This document shows, piece after piece, positions 1 to 5,330 of a DNA stretch of 5,330 nucleotides. Both the position numbers and the translations under genes were made by a program. The stretch comes from Helicobacteraceae bacterium (GTDB taxonomy: Bacteria; Campylobacterota; Campylobacteria; Campylobacterales; Sulfurimonadaceae), in assembly GCA_024635885.1 (NCBI GenBank), contig JAGXIA010000101.1:1-5330 (forward strand), given 5' to 3'. Position 1 is the first letter of the stretch. Every line of letters begins with the position of its first letter. The notes under the pieces were generated by a model that was given only the letters and a program-made list of their open reading frames with translations, was not told where the DNA came from and ran no database searches.

Positions 1-72
1 ACTGTAGATACAACTACAACATATGAGATGCAGATAGACTATATATACAGTGCAATAGAGGTACAGTTTTGA
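1..72 (+). CDS. C-terminal end of an unidentified upstream gene (partial)
   Basis: Frame 1 is open from the window edge to a TGA at 70-72 and gives 23 residues ending in IDYIYSAIEVQF. The stop overlaps the TTG start of tlyA (TTGA at 69-72), the kind of overlap seen between translationally coupled genes, which is the main reason to believe the frame is real. The fragment is too short to identify. Two weak readings are possible: the amphipathic pattern around DYIYSAIEVQ resembles the last helix of TolC-type outer-membrane efflux proteins, or the terminal Phe with V and I at positions -3, -5 and -9 could be the C-terminal signal of an outer-membrane beta-barrel. Neither is secure. Confidence 0.55.
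   Translation, partial: TVDTTTTYEMQIDYIYSAIEVQF
57..62 (+). promoter_or_regulatory. Shine-Dalgarno site supporting the TTG start of tlyA
   Basis: AGAGGT lies six bases before the TTG at 69. No ATG or GTG in this frame is positioned to include the expected N-terminal RLD-YLVE motif of the S4 domain, so this site and the motif together fix TTG as the start. Confidence 0.6.
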
Positions 73-779
73 TAAGACTTGATAATTATTTAGTAGAGAA
101 TAACTTGGCTGGCAGTAGAACTAAAGCACAGGGTATGATAAAAGATGGCTTAGTTCTTGTCAATGGTGAAGTTATGTTAAAGAGTTCATTGAAAGTCAGT
201 AGTAACGATGAGGTAAGAGTTAAGGAGCATAAAGAGTATGTTTCTCGCTCAGCTCATAAACTGGCATCTTTTTTAGATGAGTTAAAAATAGACATAACTT
301 CAAAGACAGCTTTAGACATAGGCTCTTCAACGGGTGGTTTTACTCAGGTTCTTTTAGAATATGGTGCAGCTGAAGTAACAGCAGTAGATGTCGGAAAAGA
401 ACAACTGCATGAGAGTCTCAAAAATGATTCTCGCGTACACTCTTACGAGAGCTGTGATATTAGAGATTTTAAGAGTGATAAGCAGTTTGATTTAGTAACG
501 AGTGATGTTGCTTTTATTTCACTTTTAAATATTTTAGATGATGTTGAGAGGTTGGCATGTGGAAATATTATACTTCTGTTTAAACCTCAGTTTGAAGTAG
601 GGCGTGAAGCCAAACGTGACAAAAACGGTGTAGTTACTGATGACAAAGCTATACTCAAAGCGATGATAAAATTTGAAGACGTCTGCAGTATTAAAGGGTG
701 GAAGCTCATTTTAAAGTCACCATCTAAACTCACAGGCAAGGAGGGTAACCTTGAATACTGTTACTGCTATGAAAAATAG
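69..779 (+). CDS. tlyA: TlyA family 23S rRNA (cytidine-2'-O)-methyltransferase
   Basis: TlyA uses S-adenosylmethionine to methylate the ribose 2'-OH of a cytidine in helix 69 of 23S rRNA (C1920 in E. coli numbering); the longer type II enzymes also modify 16S C1409. The 236-residue protein has an S4 RNA-binding domain at about 2-60 (RLDNYLVE, then SRTKAQGMIKDGLVLVNG) and an FtsJ/RrmJ-like Rossmann methyltransferase domain from about 60 to the end. The SAM motif ALDIGSSTGGF is at 81-91 and the acidic motif II Asp is D107. The likely catalytic set, by analogy with mycobacterial TlyA, is K64 (SAHKL), D146 (TSDVAFIS), K172 (FKPQFE) and E229 (GNLEY). The short N-terminus suggests the type I form known from Campylobacter. 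The start is TTG, overlapping the upstream stop by four bases; the 3' end overlaps ribF. Some annotations call this family hemolysin A, but the methyltransferase role is better founded. Confidence 0.95.
   Translation: MIRLDNYLVENNLAGSRTKAQGMIKDGLVLVNGEVMLKSSLKVSSNDEVRVKEHKEYVSRSAHKLASFLDELKIDITSKTALDIGSSTGGFTQVLLEYGAAEVTAVDVGKEQLHESLKNDSRVHSYESCDIRDFKSDKQFDLVTSDVAFISLLNILDDVERLACGNIILLFKPQFEVGREAKRDKNGVVTDDKAILKAMIKFEDVCSIKGWKLILKSPSKLTGKEGNLEYCYCYEK
738..745 (+). promoter_or_regulatory. Strong Shine-Dalgarno-like sequence inside the end of tlyA, before ribF
   Basis: AAGGAGGG sits five bases before the TTG at 751 and 23 bases before the in-frame ATG at 769. The spacing favours the TTG as the ribF start. 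However, these bases also encode the conserved TlyA residues K-E-G of the GKEGNLEY motif, so the match could be a by-product of protein constraint. Confidence 0.5.
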
Positions 780-1590
780 TACCGCTATAGCCATCGGTGG
801 TTTCGATGGTATGCATATCGGTCATCAGCGTCTTTTTGAAGCACTTGGTGAAAACGGAACTATTGTAGTAATAGAGACGGGTTATGCAAACCTTACACCC
901 AAAGGTGAGCGGGAAAATTTTTCACATTATCCTATACTGTATTTAGAACTTGATGATATAAGACATCTCGATGGTGAGGGTTTTATTGAACTTTTAAAAG
1001 ATGAATTTCCAAAACTTGAAAAAATAGTAATTGGATATGATTTTCACTTTGGTAAAAACAGAAAGTATTCCTCCCAAGATTTGAAAACTCTTTTTGATGG
1101 AGAAGTAGATGTTGTCGATGAGGTAACTTTAGATGGTGACTCAGTCCACTCTCATAAGATAAGAACCAAACTACTAATAGGCGATGTTAAAGGTGCCAAT
1201 GCATTTTTAGGACATAACTACAGCATAAAAGGCGAGCATATAAGCGGACAGGGTATAGGGAAAAAAGAGTTGGTAGCTACTATAAATATTGAATCACGAG
1301 GGTTTTTAATTCCAAAAGAGGGTGTTTATGCTACTTTAACCCGCATAGATGATGAAGAACATTACCATCCATCAGTTTCCTTCGTTGGCCATAGAGTGAC
1401 TACCGATGGTTCTTTTGCAGTGGAGAGCCATATTCTAGATGGTGCAGTTAGTTGTGAGAATAAAGCTACTATCTCTTTTGTAAGTTTTATACGCAACAAT
1501 GAAAAGTTTGAAACACTAGCAGAGTTAAAAAAAGCTATAAAAAAAGACATAGCTATTGCCTCAAAAGAATTAAAATTTTTACAATTATAA
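751..1590 (+). CDS. ribF: Bifunctional riboflavin kinase / FAD synthetase (RibF)
   Basis: RibF phosphorylates riboflavin to FMN and then adenylates FMN to FAD in the cytoplasm, supplying flavoprotein cofactors. The N-terminal adenylyltransferase domain (about 12-155) shows GGFDGMHIGHQ at 16-26, GYDFHFGKNRK at 95-105 and the SHKIRTKLLIGDV segment from 134 that matches the usual SSTxIR motif. The C-terminal flavokinase domain (about 156-275) shows the GHNYSIKGEH entry, GVYATL at 191-196, VESHILD with the probable catalytic E225, and a C-terminal RNNEKF...L..LK..I..D pattern. The usual flavokinase PTAN motif reads ATIN at 176-179, keeping Thr and Asn but losing Pro. At 279 residues it is slightly shorter than typical 300-residue RibF proteins. 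The start is uncertain: TTG 751 has the good ribosome site and overlaps tlyA by 29 bases; ATG 769 would give a 273-residue protein overlapping by 11. truD follows after 15 bases. Confidence 0.92.
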   Translation: MNTVTAMKNSTAIAIGGFDGMHIGHQRLFEALGENGTIVVIETGYANLTPKGERENFSHYPILYLELDDIRHLDGEGFIELLKDEFPKLEKIVIGYDFHFGKNRKYSSQDLKTLFDGEVDVVDEVTLDGDSVHSHKIRTKLLIGDVKGANAFLGHNYSIKGEHISGQGIGKKELVATINIESRGFLIPKEGVYATLTRIDDEEHYHPSVSFVGHRVTTDGSFAVESHILDGAVSCENKATISFVSFIRNNEKFETLAELKKAIKKDIAIASKELKFLQL

Positions 1591-1605
1591 ATAAAGTGAG
1601 AAATA

Positions 1606-2616
1606 ATGGATAGAGTATATTTACAAAACGGTGAGCAGATAGACTTTGATTTTTACCAGAATGAGAAAGATTTTATAGTCGATGAAATTCCTCTAGGAGA
1701 GTTTAAAGGCAAAGGAAATTTTATTATTATTCATGTCAAAAAAGTTGAACTTACTACATGGGACATGATTGCAGCTTTTGCAGAGTTTTTAAAAATTCCT
1801 GCTCAAAAGATAGGCTATGCAGGACTTAAAGATAAGCATGCCACAACAACGCAGTATATTTCTGTAGAGTTGAAATATGAAAAAGAATTAAAAAGATTTC
1901 GCCATCCGCAAATAAAGATTTTAAGTACAAAAAAACATACGCAATCAATTCAAATGGGTGATTTAAAAGGAAACAGATTTAGTATAAATCTTTTTAATAT
2001 AGATGATATCAAAGCAGGTCGAATAGAAAAACTTGCAAAAAAAGCTGAAAAAAATGGAATACCCAACTATTTTGGTTATCAACGTTTTGGTCGTGACGGT
2101 GATTCAATAGAACAGGCAAAAGAGATGATAGCCGGTGAATTACATGTATCAGATACAAAGTTAAAAAAGTTTTTGACTTCAGTGTATCAAAGTACTTTTT
2201 TTAATCAATGGCTCAAAGAGAGAATAGAATTAAGTAAAGAGAGTGGAAAATTTGTACTTTTAGATGGCGATGTTTATTTAGCAAAAGATTCAAAATTAAT
2301 AACGCCTGCATTAATACCACTCAAAGATTTTGAAGCTAAAAAAATGGTTCCAACCGGACTTCTTTGTGGAAGAGGTGCTTTTAGAGCACGTGATGAGGCG
2401 AGAGAAATTGAGAAAAAGTATGATGATGAGTTTTTGGTAGAAAAAGGTCTTAGACGCGAAGCTTTAGTATTTCCATATGACATAATCTCTAACTACAACA
2501 AAGGATTCGGTCTTTTTAATATATCGTTTAGTCTGCCAAAAGGTTCTTATGCAACAGTTTTTTTAGAAAGTATTGCAAACAAAAACTTTACTGCAAAAGA
2601 TGTAAAAAAAGATTAA
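1606..2616 (+). CDS. truD: tRNA pseudouridine(13) synthase TruD
   Basis: TruD isomerises uridine 13 in the D-arm of certain tRNAs (tRNA-Glu in E. coli) to pseudouridine. The 336-residue length is close to the E. coli enzyme. Recognisable blocks in order are EKDFIVDEIPLGEFKGKG at 20-38, the catalytic signature GYAGLKDKHATTTQ at 70-83 with the catalytic aspartate D76 (equivalent to E. coli D80), GNRFSINL at 122-129, GIPNYFGYQRFG at 151-162, the fold-closing PTGLLCGRGAF region at 249-259, GLRREAL at 281-287 and a final SFSLPKGSYATVFLES strand-helix pair. The ATG start at 1606 is preceded by a modest GTGAG ribosome site at 1596-1600. It is probably the last gene of the tlyA-ribF-truD unit, since a strong palindrome and a promoter-like region follow it. 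Codon use looks like that of its neighbours. Confidence 0.95.
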   Translation: MDRVYLQNGEQIDFDFYQNEKDFIVDEIPLGEFKGKGNFIIIHVKKVELTTWDMIAAFAEFLKIPAQKIGYAGLKDKHATTTQYISVELKYEKELKRFRHPQIKILSTKKHTQSIQMGDLKGNRFSINLFNIDDIKAGRIEKLAKKAEKNGIPNYFGYQRFGRDGDSIEQAKEMIAGELHVSDTKLKKFLTSVYQSTFFNQWLKERIELSKESGKFVLLDGDVYLAKDSKLITPALIPLKDFEAKKMVPTGLLCGRGAFRARDEAREIEKKYDDEFLVEKGLRREALVFPYDIISNYNKGFGLFNISFSLPKGSYATVFLESIANKNFTAKDVKKD

Positions 2617-2637
2617 TTTATCGTCAATATGCTCTTT

Positions 2638-2661
2638 GGCATGTGGAAATTTCCACATGCC
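2638..2661 (+). repeat. Perfect 24-bp inverted repeat after truD (hairpin; terminator-like but without a U-tract)
   Basis: The half-site GGCATGTGGAAA is followed with no spacer by its exact reverse complement, beginning 21 bases after the truD stop. As RNA it would form at least nine strong pairs (GGCAUGUGG with CCACAUGCC) around an AU loop. Neither strand has a run of T after the stem: the plus strand continues GGTACAAATTC and the minus strand AAAGAGC. It is therefore not a textbook Rho-independent terminator. Its place between two transcription units makes a termination or 3'-end stabilising role likely, while the exact two-fold symmetry would also fit a dimeric DNA-binding protein. Confidence 0.85.
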
Positions 2662-2701
2662 GGTACAAATTCAAAAAAAATCACATAAAAATATCGGATA
2701 T

Positions 2702-2732
2702 TATAATAATTTAAAGCAATTTTGATTATAAT
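2702..2732 (+). promoter_or_regulatory. Probable atpB promoter region with two -10 boxes
   Basis: TATAAT occurs at 2702-2707 and again at 2727-2732. The second would start transcription near 2739-2740, about 25 bases before the atpB ATG, and is the better candidate. No convincing TTGACA -35 box is seen; instead the upstream DNA is A/T-rich (an eight-A run at 2673-2680), as is usual for housekeeping promoters of Campylobacter and Helicobacter. The downstream box lies inside a perfect 12-bp palindrome, TGATTATAATCA at 2723-2734. Confidence 0.6.
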
Positions 2733-2764
2733 CACGTAACTTTTTAAGACTGGGAGAAGCTTTT

Positions 2765-3466
2765 ATGCCTGAGTTATTTACTTTTATAGGTGCTATTTTT
2801 GATTTGTCTCACCATGCAAATCCAGAATTATATAAAAATGTTATATATATAACACATATGCTATTGTCTGCGGGCATTGCTATATTGTTAGTTAAAATTG
2901 CGATGTCGAACCTTCAAATGGTTCCAAAAGGGACTCAAAATGTTATGGAATCATACATTTCTGGTGTTCTTCAAATGGGAACAGATGTAATGGGTAAAGA
3001 GAACGCTCTTCGTTATCTTCCTCTTGTAGCAACAATAGGTTTATTTGTTGGTATAGCTAACTTAATAGGTGTTATTCCAGGTTTTGAAGCTCCAACTGCA
3101 TTTTTAGAAATGCCTTTGACTTTAGCACTTGTTGTATTTGTTTACTATAACTTTGAGGGTATCCGCCGTCAAGGTGTTATTAAGTACTTTAAGCACTTTT
3201 TAGGTCCAGTTTGGTGGTTATATTGGTTAATGTTTCCAATTGAAATCGTATCACATTTTTCACGTTTAGTTTCTCTTAGCTTCCGTCTTTTCGGTAATGT
3301 TAAAGGTGACGATATGTTCTTAATGGTAATCTTAATGTTGGCTCCTTGGATTTTACCAATGGTTCCATTTGCACTTCTTACTTTTATGGCCTTATTGCAA
3401 GCTTTCATTTTCATGATGCTTACATATGTTTATCTTGGTGGTGCAGTAGCGATTGAAGAACACTAG
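2765..3466 (+). CDS. atpB: F-type ATP synthase subunit a (AtpB)
   Basis: Subunit a is the stator protein of the membrane Fo sector that forms the two proton half-channels next to the c-ring. The 233-residue protein is strongly hydrophobic, with membrane segments at about 26-46, 85-106, 116-130, then a long paired region at 155-198 and 200-228. The family signature is LSFRLFGNVKGDD at 171-183, where R174 matches the essential Arg210 of E. coli. N178 matches Asn214, D183 lies where E. coli has Glu219, and Q212 in LLQAFIFMMLTYVYL matches Gln252. No histidine is found at the position of E. coli His245. The start is ATG 2765 with GGAG at 2753-2756, eight bases upstream. No other ATP synthase genes are adjacent; a lone atpB apart from the main atp operon is known in Campylobacter and Helicobacter. 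A small membrane-protein gene follows after 11 bases and is probably cotranscribed. Confidence 0.96.
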   Translation: MPELFTFIGAIFDLSHHANPELYKNVIYITHMLLSAGIAILLVKIAMSNLQMVPKGTQNVMESYISGVLQMGTDVMGKENALRYLPLVATIGLFVGIANLIGVIPGFEAPTAFLEMPLTLALVVFVYYNFEGIRRQGVIKYFKHFLGPVWWLYWLMFPIEIVSHFSRLVSLSFRLFGNVKGDDMFLMVILMLAPWILPMVPFALLTFMALLQAFIFMMLTYVYLGGAVAIEEH

Positions 3467-3477
3467 TAGTTCTATTT

Positions 3478-3741
3478 ATGCAAAAAGATGTATTCGATAG
3501 AATTATAAACTTTTTGTTAGGAGCATCATGGGCGATTGTCCTGCTTGGTGCTCTGATTATTTTTAAAACTTTCCTCGTCCTAGGTTTAGGACTATCCATT
3601 TTTATCACAACTCTTTATATCTTTGTTTCACTTTTCATGATACTTGCTCTAGATGCCTTTTCTATAAACAGACAAAGACTGATTGAAGAGAAAAAACAGA
3701 CAAAGCTTTTAGAAAAAATCTACTCTAAACATACTAAATAA
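3478..3741 (+). CDS. Small two-helix membrane protein of unknown function, downstream of atpB
   Basis: I do not recognise a family. The 87-residue protein has two predicted membrane helices, about 10-29 (IINFLLGASWAIVLLGALII) and 32-58 (ending FVSLFMILALDA), joined by a single-residue-scale turn around K30, followed by a basic, helix-prone tail at 62-87 (INRQRLIEEKKQTKLLEKIY). By the positive-inside rule the N-terminus and tail would be cytoplasmic. The ATG lies 11 bases after the atpB stop, with no strong ribosome site, so translation may be coupled to atpB. The placement suggests a role linked to the membrane or ATP synthase, and small 2-TM proteins such as AtpZ do accompany Fo genes, but the Gly-rich AtpZ pattern with a conserved loop is not visible here and those genes normally precede atpB. 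From memory, Campylobacter also has a small membrane protein beside atpB; that needs a search. Confidence 0.75.
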   Translation: MQKDVFDRIINFLLGASWAIVLLGALIIFKTFLVLGLGLSIFITTLYIFVSLFMILALDAFSINRQRLIEEKKQTKLLEKIYSKHTK

Positions 3742-3765
3742 ACACTTTTTAAAGAAATAATTAGA

Positions 3766-3771
3766 TAAAAT
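3766..3771 (+). promoter_or_regulatory. Possible weak -10 element for gatB
   Basis: TAAAAT (within GATAAAATAG) lies 33 bases before the gatB start in a 63-base AT-rich gap and would give a leader of roughly 25 bases. There is no -35 match. The gap also has no hairpin followed by T residues, so gatB could equally be read through from atpB. The gatB ribosome site AAGGA at 3795-3799 is good, five bases before the ATG. Confidence 0.3.
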
Positions 3772-3804
3772 AGATAATCAATTATTATTTATTTAAGGAA
3801 ATCT

Positions 3805-5229
3805 ATGTTTGAAGTAGTTATAGGTCTTGAAGTACATACGCAGTTAAATACAAATACAAAACTTTTTTGTTCGTGTCCAACGAGTTTTAATCATAAACAA
3901 AATACAAATACATGCCCAACATGTTTAGCCCTTCCTGGTGCTCTGCCGGTTTTAAATAAAGAAGTTCTTCATAAGTCTATTATGCTTGGAACAGCCATAG
4001 ATGCAACAATAAATCAAACATCATATTTTGACAGAAAATCTTATTTTTACCCAGATTCTCCGACTGCATATCAAATAACGCAACTCTACACTCCAGTGGT
4101 AGAGCATGGAACACTCAAGATTGATTTTGAAGATGCAACTCATAAAATCATCCGTATAAATCGTGCTCATATTGAGTCTGATGCCGGTAAAAATATACAT
4201 GACGGCGATATTTCCAAAGTTGATTTAAATCGCGCCGGAACTCCACTTTTAGAGATAGTTTCAGAGCCAGATTTAAGTAATGGTGAAGAAGTGGTTCTCT
4301 ATCTTAAAAAACTGCATTCAATTATTCGTTATTTAGATATTGGTGATGCAAATATGCAAGAAGGCTCATTCCGTGTAGATGTAAATGTTTCTATTCGTCC
4401 AAAAGGCGATAAAAAACTTTATACGAGAGTTGAGATTAAGAATATCAACTCTTTTAAATTTATCCAAAAAGCAATTGAATTAGAAGTAGCCCGTCAGACT
4501 GAAGCTTGGGAAGATGGAACGTATGAGAAAGAAATTTGTCAAGAGACTCGACTTTTTGACCAAGTAAAACAAGAGACTCGCTCTATGCGTGGAAAGGAAG
4601 AGGCTGCTGATTACCGTTATTTTCCAGAACCTGACCTATTAAAAGTAAGTATTACTGATGCTATGTTAGAAAAATACAGCAAAATTCCTGAACTGCCAGA
4701 TGAAAAAATGGCAAGATTTGTAAAAGATTACGGCATGAACGATTACAGTGCAAGTGTTGTAACTTCATCAGTTGAGATGGCACATTTCTTTGAAACAATG
4801 ATGCAAGCAGGCATAACTGCTAAAAATGCTCTTACATGGTTGACTACAGAACTTCAAGGTCGTCTTAAAGGTGAAATGAATATTACTAATTCTCCTGTAG
4901 ATGCAAAAAAACTCGGAAATTTGGTTAAGCGAATAGAAGACGGGACTATTAGTGGAAAAGCTGCAAAAGAGGTGCTTGATAAGCTTATGGAAGAAAACTT
5001 GGATGTAGATGCTGTTATTGATTCTCTTGGTTTAAAACAAATGAGTGACACAGGCGCAATTGAAGATATATGTAATGCAGTAATAAGTGCCAACCCTGAA
5101 AAAGTTGAACAGTATCAAAGTGGAAAAGACAAACTATTTGGTTTCTTTGTAGGTCAAGTTATGAAAGAATCAAAGGGCAGTGCTAATCCACAGACAGTGA
5201 ATGAATTACTAAAATCTAAGCTGGGATAA
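3805..5229 (+). CDS. gatB: Asp-tRNA(Asn)/Glu-tRNA(Gln) amidotransferase subunit B (GatB)
   Basis: GatB is the tRNA-binding and kinase subunit of GatCAB, which converts mischarged Glu-tRNA(Gln) and/or Asp-tRNA(Asn) to the amide form using ammonia released by GatA. It is complete at 474 residues. The catalytic cradle domain (1-290) shows VIGLEVHTQL at 5-14, the zinc cysteines C22, C24, C37 and C40, YFYPDSPTAYQITQ at 80-93, INRAHIESDAGK at 118-129, DLNRAGTPLLEIVSEPDL at 140-157, MQEGSFRVDVNVSIRP at 184-199, EIKNINSF at 210-217 and EEAADYRYFPEPDL at 265-278. H11, E124 and E150 match metal/active-site residues described for the Staphylococcus enzyme, one position off in numbering. The helical and YqeY-like tail (about 295-474) ends with the family pattern GFFVGQVMKESKGSANP...VNELLKSKL. 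gatA and gatC are not in the window, as is common when gat genes are dispersed. Its presence implies indirect tRNA amidation in this organism. Confidence 0.96.
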   Translation: MFEVVIGLEVHTQLNTNTKLFCSCPTSFNHKQNTNTCPTCLALPGALPVLNKEVLHKSIMLGTAIDATINQTSYFDRKSYFYPDSPTAYQITQLYTPVVEHGTLKIDFEDATHKIIRINRAHIESDAGKNIHDGDISKVDLNRAGTPLLEIVSEPDLSNGEEVVLYLKKLHSIIRYLDIGDANMQEGSFRVDVNVSIRPKGDKKLYTRVEIKNINSFKFIQKAIELEVARQTEAWEDGTYEKEICQETRLFDQVKQETRSMRGKEEAADYRYFPEPDLLKVSITDAMLEKYSKIPELPDEKMARFVKDYGMNDYSASVVTSSVEMAHFFETMMQAGITAKNALTWLTTELQGRLKGEMNITNSPVDAKKLGNLVKRIEDGTISGKAAKEVLDKLMEENLDVDAVIDSLGLKQMSDTGAIEDICNAVISANPEKVEQYQSGKDKLFGFFVGQVMKESKGSANPQTVNELLKSKLG

Positions 5230-5330
5230 ATGGGTTTTTTTAGTCGCGTAATTGTTGATCTTGCCTATTATATTAATACGGCAGATGCATATCAACGAAA
5301 GAAGCGATTTTTTTATGACATCCTAGAAAA
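5230..5330 (+). CDS. N-terminal start of an unidentified protein, possibly an ion channel (partial)
   Basis: An ATG abuts the gatB stop (TAAATG) and the frame stays open to the window edge, giving 33 residues: MGFFSRVIVDLAYYINTAD, then a charged stretch AYQRKKRFFYDILE. A weak GGGA at 5223-5226 lies before it, so translation is probably coupled to termination of gatB. The fragment has an amphipathic aromatic start followed by a basic segment and no membrane helix yet. My impression is that this resembles the cytoplasmic N-terminus of voltage-gated-like potassium or ion transport proteins in this phylum, but that is recall, not something the 33 residues prove. Confidence 0.65.
   Translation, partial: MGFFSRVIVDLAYYINTADAYQRKKRFFYDILE

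Noticed and set aside
69..779. Hemolysin function for the TlyA protein
   Set aside because: The intact SAM motif and K-D-K-E residues fit rRNA methyltransferase activity; no secretion signal or pore-forming region is visible.
1362..1550. Minus-strand open frame of 62 codons inside ribF
   Set aside because: It lies wholly within well-conserved ribF coding sequence, has no recognisable protein features and is explained as an antisense shadow.
3457..3473. Inverted repeat AGAAC/GTTCT around the atpB stop
   Set aside because: Only five base pairs with a seven-base loop, partly in coding sequence and with no T-run; too weak to call a terminator or operator.
3169..3608. Two minus-strand open frames opposite atpB and the small membrane protein gene
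   Set aside because: They are antisense to hydrophobic coding regions, which tend to give open reverse frames rich in Lys and Ile; no ribosome site or domain supports them.
4042..4083. GatB motif reading YFYPDSPTAYQ rather than the commoner PDLPKGYQ
   Set aside because: This segment varies naturally among GatB proteins (some Gram-positive enzymes have PDNPKAYQ), and the essential metal and zinc residues are intact.
4854..5093. Minus-strand open frame of 79 codons inside gatB
   Set aside because: Ser-rich low-complexity translation fully inside the conserved GatB tail domain; a shadow frame.
1..5330. CRISPR, phage, insertion sequence or defence system
   Set aside because: All complete genes but one are core housekeeping genes, no terminal or direct repeats of useful length were seen, and composition is uniform across the window.

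Overview
The window is AT-rich, tightly packed and entirely plus-strand. Gene order and protein style point to the phylum Campylobacterota (formerly Epsilonproteobacteria), most likely a Sulfurimonas-like sulfur oxidiser. The main clues are a tlyA-ribF pair (neighbours also in Campylobacter and Helicobacter as I recall them), an atpB gene with no other ATP synthase genes beside it, promoters with TATAAT-type -10 boxes and no clear -35, and frequent TTG starts and gene overlaps. The genus is an inference from general familiarity; no search was run.

Bases 1-2616 look like one transcription unit. It holds the last 23 codons of an unidentified gene, then tlyA (rRNA 2'-O-methyltransferase), ribF (riboflavin kinase/FAD synthetase) and truD (tRNA pseudouridine-13 synthase). 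The first three overlap (TTGA overlap, then an overlap of up to 29 bases), and truD follows after 15 bases. The theme is RNA modification plus flavin cofactor synthesis.

Bases 2617-2764 are the largest non-coding gap (148 bases). It contains a perfect 24-bp inverted repeat just after truD, an A-rich tract, two TATAAT boxes and a good Shine-Dalgarno sequence before atpB. This is the one clear break between transcription units.

Bases 2765-3741 carry atpB (F-type ATP synthase subunit a) and, 11 bases later, an 87-residue two-helix membrane protein of unknown function. A 63-base AT-only-looking gap with a possible weak promoter precedes gatB (3805-5229), subunit B of the Asp/Glu-tRNA amidotransferase. 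A last reading frame begins immediately after the gatB stop (TAAATG) and runs off the window.

No stretch over 300 bases lacks a gene. I see no tRNA, rRNA, CRISPR array, insertion sequence or phage signature. This is mostly ordinary core-genome housekeeping DNA; I do not see evidence for a new system. The items most worth a second look are the palindrome after truD, the small membrane protein next to atpB, and the altered flavokinase motif of RibF.
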